Below the pieces are notes generated by a model. It saw only the letters and a list, made by a program, of their open reading frames with translations, did no database searches and was not told the DNA's origin. Positions 10,601-22,567 of a DNA stretch of 64,000 bases are shown here, piece by piece. The stretch is from Collybia mongolica. Lineage: Eukaryota > Basidiomycota > Agaricomycetes > Agaricales > Clitocybaceae. Position 1 is the first letter of the stretch, and each line of letters opens with the position of its first letter. Location: contig JAAXNY010000004.1 of assembly GCA_013420905.1 (NCBI GenBank), forward strand, positions 4,340,001 through 4,404,000. The letters run 5' to 3'. A program made the position numbers and the translations under genes.

Positions 10601-13600
10601 CTATTGAAGGTCGGGTATTCGGCCACGTAAGGATCCCGGATGAAAAACGCGCGAGTATGATTGATTAATAACCCGGACCCTCTTCTGGGACCTCGTCTAG
10701 GATGTTGTGAAGCGGGTGGAATATGTTTTGTATTTTTAGCTGCGGTGTTGAGAGCGCTGTGAATATTTTCCGGCCAAAACTCCCAAATCGAGCAAACCTG
10801 CCAAGTTGGCCAGGCGTGGGAACCTAAACAGAGACAACGCGCGTCCCAACTCTGGCTTCCTCAACACTCAACATGCAGTCCGCAAAGCTCAAATTGTGTT
10901 CAGATATATGATGGTACGTCTCATCTACACCGAGAGCCATATTTTATCTTACTTCGCCTTCGTGGCAAGCCTTGTACTGCGCCGAGCTGGTAACCTACCC
11001 TTGGGAACATCATCGCTGCCTACCACTACAGTGCTTCGTTCACTGCTCAACTGAACCCTTGGAGGACATGCGGCAACATTTGTAGATCGATTATTTCCAC
11101 CCTGGGGTGCAGCAGGACCCTCTATATCCACCTGGTCGACATTTGGCTGACTTGGAACGGTTGTGCGCACCGCGATCTGGGGCCCTGATTCTGCACATGT
11201 AATTGGTGTCGTTTCTCCTCCTACACCTGCCTCATGTCGTTCCGAATGTGATGTGCTACCCCCTGGTGATCGACCATTCGTATCATGAGTCAATGAGGGG
11301 ACCTGCACCTGCTGTACTGGAATCCGGCGAGGTCTTGGTCGCAGACGGATTGGGACAGCTACGTTTTCTTCCTCAACCTCATCTGGAAAAAATCTTGGTG
11401 CCCGAGCTCTGCACGCGCGTGGTAGACAACCTTCAGGTCGTGCAATGGTGGTTTCAGGCATAGGTATGTTGTTGTCGTCGTGTGTCGCTGTAGAATCAGA
11501 GTCTGAAGTTTGCCCTTCAGAATCACGACTATCAGACCATTGCATTGCGACAGCGGCTACCCCACCACCTCGGCCTCCAGGTACCCTGCCTCTCCCGCGA
11601 GCACGTCCACGGGCCTGACTACCTCTTCCCCTTCCACGTGTTCCCCCTCGCACAGCCCGTGCCCTTGCCTTCTCGGCCTCTGCTTCTACTCTCTTTGCAT
11701 GACGCTCTGCCGCCTTCCGCACTTTCTCTTCCATCTTCCTCACCGCTGCAATTTCCTTATGGTGATCATCAATCGCCTTTCGTCTTGCCTTGAAACGATC
11801 AGAAGCCTCCTTGAATACCTCCCCCATTCCAGTTTCCCATGTCTGTCGTGCAAGATGCTCTATCATTTCTGGAGCAGTCATATGACGTGCTTGACCCGAG
11901 GTAAGCTTCCTCTTCCCAGCCTTCCGTCGTTCCTTAGCAAAAGCCTTTTGACGCAACCGCTCATTTTCCAGATCCATCAATTTCATTTGAGCGTAATCCT
12001 GCTCAAGCTCCACCCCAACCTGCTCAATGATTGCTCGCAGCATCGCATTCTCTTCGCGAAGTGCTCGGCGTGAGGCCGTATGCGGAAGTGGAGGCGGGAC
12101 CTCGATGTGATACCGCTGTACCTGCTGAGGCTCGGCAATGGGCGAAGCGCTGGCATCAGCACCGCTGTCGAGTGCAGGGGCTCCGGGATCATCACCATTC
12201 GGTGTCCAGGTATCAATATCAGGAGAAGATGGAGCTGCAGATGTGACAGGTGTGGTGTGTGGTGTCAGTGTGTGTGCCACCGATGCAGCTGGGGAGGGGT
12301 TTGGTGTCGGAACGAGTGATGATGGGAGCTGGGCTGGCAGAGGTTGCGCAGCTTGCGTCGTCGTATTTTTTGCCGGTTCAAATGCAGATGTAGGAATTGC
12401 ATTACGGTCAAACGGGTAGATACCAGTCTTTCTGAATGCCGCTCGGATAGTCGCCGGTTTAAAAGCGGTACTCCGAGCGTCGTGATAGTACTGTAGTAGA
12501 TTGTCCTTTGTAATGGGTATGTTGTCTTGCGAAGCTTGTGTGACCTGCGATTTCCATGCACGAGCGAGTGGACCAAATACGCCGACATCACATGGCTGCA
12601 ATGCATGTGTGGTATGTGAAGGAAGACAGATGACGATAATATGATGCCAGGCTGCAAATTTAATAAAGGGATAGGTACAATGCGAATTATGTCCATCAAG
12701 AATGAGAAGACGATACTCTTCTGGTGTCTGAGGTCTGGTATTTGGCTCGAAGTCCCGCTCCAACCATTTGAGGCCCAGCTCCTGGTCCGTCCAACCCTTC
12801 GGAGAGAGAGAAATACTAGGCAAATAACATTAACGAGGAGGGCTTGATCAAGATAGGTGACTGTGAAGGTACATACCTAGCGGCAGATGGATTGTTCTCA
12901 GGCCTTCCCCATTCTGGATTACGACGCGCTCCCTGGAAAATGATGGATGGAATAAGCGCAGTTCCACCAGCGCAGACTGCCTCAATAATCGTAACAAGCT
13001 CACGATTTCCATCCTCGACGGAATAAACGGTTGCTTGGTCACGATCAACAATTGCTGCGGCCTTCGCACCTATGCCCAGCTGCACCCCTTTCTCATCCAT
13101 GTTCCAGGTATTCTCCGGCTTGATACTGAACTCCTGCACAACCTGCTCCAAAATGTCATAGAACCCATCCACTGCTATCTTATTGAGAGCCTTCGCCCTA
13201 CACTTCTCAAGACCAGTCGTCGCCTTGACTTTGAGGTCAGGATGTCGCGCAAGGAATCGTTTGGGCCACGACTCGCCAATAGGTTTCCCAGAGATCTCAG
13301 AGGCATATTGAGTAAGGGTAGAATAAGTCAATGGTACTCCCCGGCGGCCCAGAACTTTCGCCCACTTGACGAGAACTTCCTCCTCAGCTAACGACAGGTT
13401 TTGCTGACCCACGTGTGCCTCTGCACGTGTACAGAGCCCTTTGATGCGGTCGCCAAGGGTGCTACGAGGTACACGGTAGATGTTTGCGGCCTGGCGAGTT
13501 GATAAATGTTGGTCCCCGTTCGGTTTGTAACCAGCTTCGTTGATAGCCACGATGGCGAGCTGAATGCGGTCTTCTTGTGGTAGTGCAAGGATGTCGGCAG

Positions 13601-14588
13601 AGGGAAGTGAGGTAGGCGGCGGTGGCATGATACGTAGAGTTGTAGACGAGGAGGATTAGTTGGTGTTGGCAGGGATTCAGGGGGGAGTTGTGTTCTGAGT
13701 GGGGTTCTTCCATGCGACTTGTATTTATCTTATGCAATACTGGCGAGCCTCTGAGGTGTGCGAAGGGAACCTAAGCACAGAATGAACACATATTGAAACA
13801 TATTGATCATACTCTTCATGTATGTAAAACAAAATATGCACGCGAATAATGACCGGATAGGAGTTTGATCATCACGTTGAAACCAGCCATTAGAAATGAC
13901 ATACATGCATTGAGAAAGTGTTTTGGTGACGTTTGATGATGCGGCAACGCATATGCAAAGCCCATTTTCCCTTGAGATTACTCCTCCGCATGAAATTCAT
14001 TCGGGATCAGTGAGGTGCGGAAAACGGCAAGTTGACGTATTCATGCATGTGTGGAGATTAAAAAAATGGCTAAAAATCAAGGAACATCAGTAAATGAAGG
14101 AAGAAGGCATGGAGAACAGCATACCTTGAAACATCAGCACGCCCGTTCAATTCCCTGTTCACGATTGTTGGGTTGGTTTGGTGACTTTCTGAAGGCCAAA
14201 ATGTGCATGAAGCAGTTTTGCGGCAGGAATGAGCCAGTGGTGTGAAAGTGAAACACAGAAAATGAAGATGAAAGGACACAAATCAAAGTGAAGAGGAACC
14301 ACAGCAAGTTTGAAGGTGAAACGATGAAAATTGAGGCCGAGGTGAGGCTGCTATCACATCAGGCACCATCGATCAATTAAGAAAACATGCCAAAACACCG
14401 GATTGCCCTGCATCATCACTCCGAATCTCGATAACGGTTGACCTCTGGCGAAGCAGCTGTGGTACACAGTGTCGCACACCCATCTCCTCAAAATTTGAGC
14501 CCAAAAAACCTTGACCCAATTGCTGTTTGAGCCGGAATTTAAGCATTGGCCGAGTACCCAGGGTGGCCGAGTAGGTGACCGGCTATAG
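10601..14588 (-). mobile_element. Pogo/Fot1-type DNA transposon, apparently intact
   Basis: A 3988-bp element with terminal inverted repeats starting CTAT (ctattgaaggtcgggtattc at the left; ctatagccggtcacctactc reading in from the right; both continue into cggccac) and flanked by TA duplications at 10,599-10,600 and 14,589-14,590. Excision restores the host MITE sequence ctgttataag, as seen in reverse complement at 9136-9145. It carries one complete two-exon transposase gene on the minus strand, with about 350 bases of non-coding sequence on one side and 960 on the other. The CpG content is ordinary while everything around it is CpG-poor, pointing to recent insertion. Confidence 0.88.
10949..13628 (-). 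CDS. Pogo-type transposase (DDE_1, CENP-B-like HTH)
   Basis: Cut-and-paste transposase acting in the nucleus on the element's own ends. Two exons, 13,628-12,877 and 12,815-10,949, joined by a 61-base GT..AG intron, give 872 aa. The N-terminus (about residues 25-65) has a helix-turn-helix (STRQAANIYRVPRSTLGDRI). Residues 70-140 resemble the second CENP-B-type DNA-binding helix bundle. The DDE core follows, with acidic residues in WNMDEKG, LILDGHNSH and LQPCDVGVFG, the jerky/pogo arrangement. After residue 430 come a Pro/Ser-rich linker, a coiled-coil segment rich in Lys/Arg/Glu, an Arg-Gly-rich tract (RGRGRGSQARGRARGRGR) of AT-hook character and an acidic/serine region. The ATG at 13,628 precedes a Pro-rich leader and is the first in frame. 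No stops or frameshifts, so it may be active. Confidence 0.88.
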
Positions 14589-14643
14589 TATAAGTAAATC
14601 ATTATAAAATGACCAAACATTGGGACAGTTTTTTGACCTACTG

Positions 14644-15334
14644 TATGGAGAAAACACAAAAACCATCAGAACTAGCTTTTACCAGGATCATGTACACTAA
14701 ATAAGCATTCAGATTGTTGTCATGTATTTGGTATACTTATGTGGTGGAATAGATCATGTGACATGTGTCAATAAATAGAGAAATCAATCCTATTTGTATT
14801 TCAGGTAAATATAGTAGTAGTTGTTGATTATTCCAATGTTTAGTGTAATTTCCCACAAGGGTCATGTTTGGTCAGGGTCATTGTTGTTATAAGATGTTTG
14901 TTCACCCCTGGCATAACACACAGACCTTCAAAACTAGCTGAATCTGGACATTTCTGATATTTCGCTCAAAATGGACCGTGGGAAAATTATGCTCAACAAG
15001 GAAATTGTAGAGCCATGTTTGTACATTCCAAACATATAAAAACAAAGTTAATAGCTTTACTAGTTATGGAGAAAATCACAAAATAAAATTTGAAATGTGA
15101 CACTGTGAAATATTAGATATGCATAATTTTGATGGCATCATCAAAGGCATTATGTAAGCATCCAAAATACATGCAAATTATGTCACAATACTTTGTATTT
15201 GTGGAGAAATGCTGTAAAAAGCCATAAGAGAAGAAAAATCCCATTATGGAAATATTTTCCCGTGGTGTTGAAATATGAATCAATGAATGAATGAATCAAC
15301 TTTTTGCCCGAAAACTGGGTTGATAAAGAACTCG
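14644..15334. repeat. Right arm of the long palindrome
   Basis: Reverse complement of 9744-10,438 with only scattered differences. Begins tatggagaaaac at the inner end and ends before ctcgtaataaactgg, where GTPase pseudogene sequence starts. Confidence 0.85.
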
Positions 15335-15569
15335 TAATAAACTGGCATGAATTACTAATATGTTGATGTTAAAGGATGGAGAGAAACAGTTGCTTACCAT
15401 GCTTTTCCCAACTCCAGTCTCCCTATAACCCTGTTTATTGACATCATGAACCAGCTTTGTTGGAAATTCTTTCACACACATACATACAGAATAACCATAT
15501 CATTTGTAGAAATTTCCACAATGCTTACGACTTTGAATGTTATCATCTGAGTCTGTTATAGATTTAGTT

Positions 15570-16760
15570 GATATCAGTGAGCATTGCAAAAAGTAGAGTT
15601 TCAAAGTTGAAAGCTAGATGCAGCATCCATATGTGGTTGGTGCTGAAAGGCCCCAAAGCTGGCAGGTTGATTGATATTGATCTGAGCCTTGAGGTGATCC
15701 TATACATCCTATATCCTATACATGAAAGCAGCTGGGTGTTTTGACCCTAGCTTTGCTGATCTAATATTTGCTTTGCTGACTAAAAATATAACTAATCAGA
15801 GAAAGGTGACAAATATTGAACAGATGCCTGAAACAGAAGCGGGCAGCATTTGCCATTGGACACATCATTTAGTCATGTGACCAAAAAGCATCCAGCATCA
15901 AATTTGTAAAATGTGTGCCCTCTACTAGCTCATGTGTCCATTTGTTGCTGGGATCTGGAAGTAGTGTCATTCTTCTTTCTCCCCTCTCATAGAACATTCT
16001 GGAAAGGTCAAATCAATTAAATAAAGTTTCATGGCCATAGCCTGTTGATTACAAAATACTTATCAAAGCATGCATTATAGTTTTGAGGCTTAATTGAGGT
16101 AAATATATAAGATTGTGTGCAATCTAAAAAGCACCTTGATTGTAGGTAGGAACATATATATCACATGTATTTGTTGTGAGACTAATTACCATCTCATTTA
16201 CAAAACCAAAAGCCATAATCATGATTCATCATCTATTCTTGCCACAGTAAAAATAAGAATGAAGCAGATGAATCTCTTCTGAAATACCAAGGTATTTTGT
16301 TGTAAATTTCAATTTTACAGTTGTTCCTTAGAGTGGTATGAGGCCCCTGGAAGCTCCCCTATATATTTGGAAAAGTTTTTCACCAGAATGGGCCTCAAAT
16401 CCACTATATGGGCCAGGGCTTATGTCATAAAACATAAAACATATGGAAAAAAAAACATGGCAATTCTTGCCATACTGGGACCAAATTTTGTTTAGTGCTT
16501 CTTGAGGATTGTGAATCTGGGCTCTGGCTCTTCTCTAACTGAAACAGATCAAATGAACCAGTGACCCATTACTTGAAAAAAATCCTCAACGAAGGTCTGA
16601 AATCTGCTATATTTAGACCATGGATTTTGCCAGAATCACTCAGATCCACTATTTTGGGCTGGGAAAATCATCATTTTGGGAGTCTCAAATCCACAAAAAT
16701 TTTCAGAATGGACGAGCCACCCCCCCATGCCGAAGGCACAGGTAGTAAGCTTGTGTGACT
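15570..16760. other. CpG-poor intergenic sequence at edge of repeat block
   Basis: No gene recognised. The sequence is AT-rich with almost no CpG up to about 16,700, where composition changes abruptly to the normal genic type. An open frame at 16,561-16,758 is not convincing. Confidence 0.5.
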
Positions 16761-18061
16761 GATAACCCAATAGATTCCGTAATAGAAATAAACATAGCAT
16801 GCGAGTGGGAGGATAGCAGTTATAAGCACAGGGCTCGCGAAAACACTGTGTTCATCTGGGTTCTGGACGCGTCGTCAACATGCCGAATGCGCGATTCTCC
16901 GCACGGACCGTCTACCACGTGACGGCGCACCGTGCTTTAAATTTTGATTTTTAAAAAATTCCTGCCGGTACCCTTCCTCCTTGTGCTCTCGATTCGGCCT
17001 ACAGGTTCGCAACATCGTTCACAAACACCGACCGTTACTCTGTTATCGGATAGAGTCTGTTAGAAATTGATATTTGTGAGTCAACTTCTCAACATCGTGG
17101 CCTGATGAATTTTTTGCCGCCCCAGTCCTAGCCTCCCCTGACAGGGGGCCTTGACGATTGGTAGAGCACAGCCAAACGTTGCACCTCTGATCTTTTCACT
17201 TATATCGATCTTCTGTCGTTTGACGGTTTGCTGATCGGCGTTTCTGAATATTTGGCAGGTATAGGAGGCATGTGTTTTTAGGATGAAAAATTCCTCATAC
17301 TCTGCCGGTACCCAGTAACTCTGGCTGCGCACGCTTCCATGTCCCTGCCGGATCCTAGGGCTCATCCTGTGGAAGAAGCTCGAGTTCTAGTGTTTCTTAT
17401 TCGAGGACAGAAGCTTTGTTTCAGTGGGGAGTTCTGCCATTTGGTGGCGAGAATGTGAAAAGAACCTTGCTTGTGAAATAGGATGGCTACGGGCTTTTCG
17501 GCGAGACTTTGGTCATTTGGATGATGAACATCGGGGACCGGAGGTGGTAAGGCGCCTGTAAACCTTACGAAGTGTTTTCACCATATGTTCCCATCCTATG
17601 TATAATGGCCAAATTCTGGGATATCCAAATATATTGTTTTACTTTCCCGCCGTCCCTCGAGGGAAGCTTGTTCTATGCAAAAATACCTCCCTAGTTTGAC
17701 CGGTGGACAATTTTGTTCCCACATCAGTTATTCTAGCGCTCTCGGCCTGTTTGGCAGCTTCACGTCATCGCTGCTTGAATATCCTCTTCCTTAGGCTTGT
17801 TTCGCCCCTCTTTTTCACACTGCATAGTCTAGTTCAGCAGCAAATGCGCAGAACTCCATCAAAGGGGTGGTCAGGGGAGCAAGCGTGTGATCAACCCGCA
17901 TGTGGCATGACATCAAGTTCAGAAGCGCGTCAGACCGGGGCCCATGCCGCTTCCATTACCACCGTGAACATCTCTGTACTTATACCACCATGCCTCTTCT
18001 TTCGTATCACAGCTCCCTACCGCTTGATTTTTGGGATTTAGTTCATTCACTGTTCGATACG
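16761..18061. other. Intergenic region upstream of ceramidase gene
   Basis: Normal CpG content. A minus-strand open frame (17,365-17,081) has no recognisable domain, start context or introns. Nothing else is supported. Confidence 0.5.
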
Positions 18062-21000
18062 ATGACTGGCATCGTGTGGTACCTCACGGCCTTTGTGGCC
18101 TCGACCTCGTTGCTACAGCCTCCGACTGCGGTGTCCGCGCAGTACCTCCTGGGCCTTGGTAAGTTCATTTTTGCACATATACATATCAAGAGCCAAGGGC
18201 TGACATATTGCAGGCATTGGAGATATCACTGGGTGGGTGTATCGATTCGTGTATGACTCGGGGATAGTTGGCTGAATTGGCTGCAGGCCCGTCGTGGAGA
18301 CAAACATGATGGTGTGTGTGCTATCTCAACTACTATGGGTCATTCATCGAGCTTTGTATCCTAGGGTTACGCCTCTCTCGCCCAGACCGATACGGGACTG
18401 CACATGCGCCAACGCAGCCGCGCCTTCATAGTCGCAGACGCCGCTGCACCGACCAACAGAATCGTCTTCATAAACGCAGGTACGCCGTCCTCTTCAGTTC
18501 ACCCTATCTCCACTGACCAACACAGACATTGCCATGGGCGACACCGGTGTACGTCGCTCGATTGTCTCCCAGCTCTCCAGCCAGTTCCCGGGCCTGTACA
18601 CAAACGAAAATATCGCGTTCGTTGGGACACACCAGCACTCCGGCGTCGGCGGATACCTCGAGAATCTGCTCCCGCAGCTCACCGCGCTCGGGTATGTGAA
18701 GCAATCTGCGGATGCCATTATTGCAGGCACCGTTCGTGCGGTGCAGCGCGCACACGCGACCCTCGCGCCCGGGAAACTCAGCCTCGGGAACACGACCATC
18801 ATCGGCGCGAATATCAACCGCTCGCCGACGGCGTACCTCGCGAACCCGGCTGCGGAGCGCGCACGGTATGAGTTCGACCAGGACAAGGACATGACCGTCT
18901 TGAGGTTTGATGACGCGGCAGGTAAGGCGAGAGGGCTGTTGAGTTTCTTTGCGGTTCATGGGACGAGCATCTACGAGGTATGACCCCCTATTTCATGATA
19001 TTTTTGGCTGATCGAAATCGAACATCCAGAATAACACCCTCGTTAGCTCCGATAATAAAGGAATGGCCGCGTTTTTGTACGAGTGTATGTATCTTCGTCG
19101 GATTGTGGCGTTTTTTTTTTTTGGTAACGACATCGTAATAGCCACTGTTGAACCATCCACAATGCCGGGCAACTCATCCTTTGTGGCTGGGTTTACACAA
19201 TGTAAGCTAGTCTTTTCGGGTTATCGTGATGTGTTAGAGACACATCTGACATTTTCCGTTAGCTAACGTTGGCGATACGAGCCCCAACACGTCAGTCTCC
19301 CCCACAAAAATTCCCACTCCATCGCTTAATTAATCATTTTATAGCCTTGGAGCGTTCTGTGAGAGCCCGGGAAAGGACTACGATGGCCTGCCATGTGAAG
19401 CCAACCATTCAACGTGTGGAGGTACTGTAGAAGACTGTCATGGACGGTAAGGCCGATATAAAGGAGGTTTTATTTTTTGGTGGCTGATACAGCACAGGGG
19501 ACCCGGCTTCCGTATTTCGGACTTCGAGAGTAACAGGATCATTGGAGACCTTCAATTCAAAGGAGCACAGAAGGTGATGAATGGTGTGATGAAAGCTGTT
19601 ACTGGGGCAGTTAGGAGCGTACATGTGTACATGAATATGTAGGTTCTTTGTTCGGACATGCCTGCGTAACTGACCGAGATTTTCTTTGTGATCATGATAC
19701 AGGGCAACACACACGTTCAAGCTTCCCAATGGTACACAGGTTTCCACATGCCCCGCTGCTATGGGTGAGTCGATCGCAGTGCAACGTGTTTTGATTCCTT
19801 GGTTCTGACATTTAGGGTCCATCACCTAGGTTTCTCTTTCGCAGGCGGCACAACGTGCGTTTCTATTCGGCTTGCGCCTCCCCCTCAATAATGATGAAAC
19901 TTTGACTTCCCTAAGTGACGGCCCCGGAGCCCTGGACTTTATCCAAGGAGACAATTCATCCACCCCTCAGTAAGCCGTCCTAGCCTTCCATTTCTGAGCC
20001 TCCTTATCATATCACGCCGATCAGGAATCCATTTTGGGAGATCGTGAAAGGTGTGCTATAATTAAACTCGCCGTTTCTCGCAACGCCACCCCAGTTCTCC
20101 ATACTGACATCTCCTCGTGATCAGGTGCCGTGACCCCTTTCCCTTCGGCTGCCCAGAAAGCATGCCAGGATCCCAAGCCTATTCTGCTAAATACGGTGAG
20201 GAGATTCCCCGTTTTCTCGGGGATGCGTTATTCTTAGCACGCCTCCTGTGGAAAGGGATTCGCACATACCCCATATGAGTGGTCACCAAGCGTTGTCGAT
20301 ATCCAGATGCTACGAGTCGGCAACTTTGGTACGTTATCAACAATCTTTTGGAGCAAAACTTAGGCTCAGCGATTCCACCACACCCAGTGATGCTCATAAT
20401 GCCTGGTAAGGGCTGATTTCTCGCATGCACAGATTCCAGAACTCCTGACCGATCCCCACAGGTGAATTGACAACCATGGCCGGACGTAGAATTCGGTCCG
20501 TACTCTGCATAATTAACGGATCTCGCCTATTGTTTACTGAATAACATTCTGTTCTTCTTTTCGCTGCCATTTTTGGGTTGCGTTTTATCAGGGAGGCCCT
20601 TCGCGCCAAGTTGATTTCCTCAGGTATCCTTGGATCCGACGCGTATGTGGTTGTCGCAGGCCCTGCCAACACCTATGCGCATTATGTGACTACACGCGAG
20701 GAGTATGGTGTTCAGAGATACGAGGGCGCCTCCACGATCTTCGGACAGTGTGAGTGCCCACCTCCCAACACCATATACGGGGTAGCCAAGTATTTTTGGA
20801 GCACAGCTAACCTGAGATTTTTTAGGGACACTCGATGCCTATATCGACAAATACTCGAGCCTTGTTCCCTTCATTGCTGATAACGTCAGCGGCACCCCTG
20901 CGTCTGATGCCCCTGCGCCGGAACAAACCTCGAAGGCTATATCATTGCAAGTACGTCCCCTCTCCTAACCAGATTATGGTCAGGTGCCTTATTCTCTATT

Positions 21001-21644
21001 GTTGCCGCGCAGACTGGGGTTGTGTTTGATGCGCCTTCCTTTGGAAAAAGGTTTGGTGCCGTGCTCACGGACGTAAAGACAACTCCGTATCATGCGGGAG
21101 ATACCGTTACAGCAACATTTGTCGGCGCTAACCCTCGGGTGGGTTCTATGAAAATTTTAGAAGGGAACGTCTCCTAAAGACTTTTTGATACCGGTGTACA
21201 GAACAACCTTCGCTTGGAGGGAACTTTTTTGACTGTTGATCAGTTGGTTTCGGGTCAGTGGAGGGCTGTACGCTCCGACTCACATCCATCAACAACTTAC
21301 GAGTGGCTGAGAACCAGCACTGTATGTCTTTTGAACCCCTATTTCGATGCTTCCTTTTTTTTATGATATCATCAGGTTCTGGCCACAAGCTCTGTTACGA
21401 TCTCCTGGTGAGTTTAGTGATGTCAAATATTGTGTGATCGTCACACTCATTGCTGGTACAACTGTATAGGACCATCGAAAGCGGGACACCCGGTAAGAAT
21501 TTTAATTTACCCTTGGTCCGTCATGTGCTGAATAACCTAATTTCAGCGGGGACGTATCGGCTCAGCTATTTCGGAGATTCGAAGCCTCTAATTGGCTCAA
21601 TCTCGTCGTTCTCTGGAACCTCTGGAAGCTTCACAGTCGCGTGA
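18062..21644 (+). CDS. Neutral ceramidase, secreted
   Basis: Hydrolyses the amide bond of ceramide to sphingosine and fatty acid, typically in the secretory path or outside the cell. Hand-splicing gives 25 exons and 712 aa. The N-terminus (MTGIVWYLTAFVASTSLLQP...AVSA) is a signal peptide, after which GIGDITGPVVETNMMGYA is the usual family start. Zinc-ligand and active-site blocks are present: VGTHQHSGVGGY, FAVHGTSIYENNTL, and NVGDTSPNT, whose Ser is the family's nucleophile position (GDVSPN in bacterial ceramidase). The lid block GRGPGF, the MPGELTTMAGRR segment and the C-terminal immunoglobulin-like domain ending GSFTVA are also seen. The ATG at 18,062 is the only one giving the signal peptide. 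Exons are as short as 18 bases; introns are about 50-96 bases. No frame defects. Confidence 0.92.
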
Positions 21645-21833
21645 TGCGAGTAAATAGATATATAACATGCTTCTGTGTATGTGTAGTAATTGAAAGTAAA
21701 CCTGTATATTCGGCCTGCTGTTACCACGGGCTGGTGTTGAAACCGCATGCCGAGGCGGACCCAGGCGGTGATGGTATCGGGTTTGGCCCTGCCTCGAGGT
21801 TCCCATGTGTCGGCGTTTGCTCAACACGTATAA

Positions 21834-22567
21834 GTGACTCGAAAGAGCGCTAAACTCATTGATTTCCCACCAGACAAACGAGGTAGAGCCATTATGTTCC
21901 GCAATCTCTCCAGCCAGCTCACAGCAGCAGCGACCGGCAGCAATGCAGACGCGAAGAAGGTCATGTCCCCAAACTTGCGATCAGATATATATAGTGCAAT
22001 AGATCAGGCCAAATCTTGGATCATTGGTGGCCTTGGTGGCGGTCAGGCAGGCGATGGAGTGTCATACGGCGCTATCCTGTCCAAAATTCAGAAGCACTTC
22101 CCAGACGCCAAGCTCGGCTTGGAGTCAGTGGGACATGCCGAAGGGGAGGTTGCAGTCATAGTGGGGGGAATCACAAACATGGCCATGGAGTTTAGCAAGT
22201 GGGAAAGCATGTCCGGTGGAATGGCGATGCGAACGTGGGTGGACGGTCTCGTCGAGGCACATGGGCGGATGGCTCCTGGCAGTCGAAAAGACTCTATTGC
22301 CAAAGGCATCACAAGGGGGATAAATCAAAACACCGATGTGACTTTGATGACGAAGGATTTTACTGCGAAGATTCAAATTATCTCTTGCTTGAAGACAGGT
22401 AAGGCGAACGATGTTGGTCAAATTTTCTCCCCACCTGATTGAGTATCCCTTTCAAGTTAGTACAAGGATATATGGACCAGGAAGCGACGAAGCTAGGCAG
22501 GGCGAAGCAGTGTGGAGTTCAAAGTTCATTTGAGCTTCCTCGACAGAGCCGTAAAGGTGGTACATAG
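21834..22567 (+). CDS. Unknown protein, two exons
   Basis: Exons 21,834-22,398 and 22,461-22,567 join through a 62-base intron to 223 aa. A second ATG at 21,894 would give 203 aa and may be the real start, because the first 20 residues are poorly constrained. The protein has an N-terminal amphipathic stretch (MFRNLSSQLTAAATGSNADA), a Gly-rich segment (WIIGGLGGGQAGDGVSYGAI), a central region with Met-rich helices and a basic C-terminus (ELPRQSRKGGT). No domain is recognised and no signal peptide is seen. It follows the ceramidase gene by 190 bases on the same strand. A real but uncharacterised gene is inferred from the length of open frame and the clean intron. Confidence 0.5.

Larger units (their letters stand above)
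10439..14643. mobile_element. MITE (215 bp net) interrupted by a pogo-type transposon
   Basis: A short inverted-repeat element whose ends (cagtaggtcaaaaaactgtc and its complement) are flanked by TA (10,437-10,438 and 14,644-14,645). Subtracting the inner transposon and its TA duplication leaves 215 bp, matching the length and sequence of the 9082-9294 segment in reverse complement. It was inserted at the central TA of the palindrome. Confidence 0.8.
8203..15560 (-). pseudogene. P-loop GTPase (Agaricomycete expanded family), split by transposons
   Basis: Minus-strand fragments in the correct order for a small GTPase-like domain. The Walker A exon is at about 15,430-15,395 (ETGVGKS before a gtaagc donor, with the first Gly of the motif now Arg). 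The switch/G3 exon is at about 8,900-8,640 (SLPIVFVDTPGFDNTYISDL), then a block resembling KIKLTGIVY.H.ITD, then the G4-like exon 8,560-8,203 (NVILVTTIWNEVDDGKRQEA, followed by WKIVDIIM). Agaricomycetes carry many such genes with DTPGFD and TTMW-type motifs, from general knowledge of AIG1-like fungal GTPases. An in-frame stop interrupts the H.ITD block, and about 6.4 kb of nested mobile DNA lies between the Walker A and G3 exons, so this copy is dead. Confidence 0.7.

Noticed and set aside
11510..12073. Plus-strand frame of 187 codons
   Set aside because: Antisense to the pogo transposase exon; a shadow of its biased codons.
17081..17365. Possible minus-strand gene upstream of ceramidase
   Set aside because: No domain, no introns and no start context; length is within chance.
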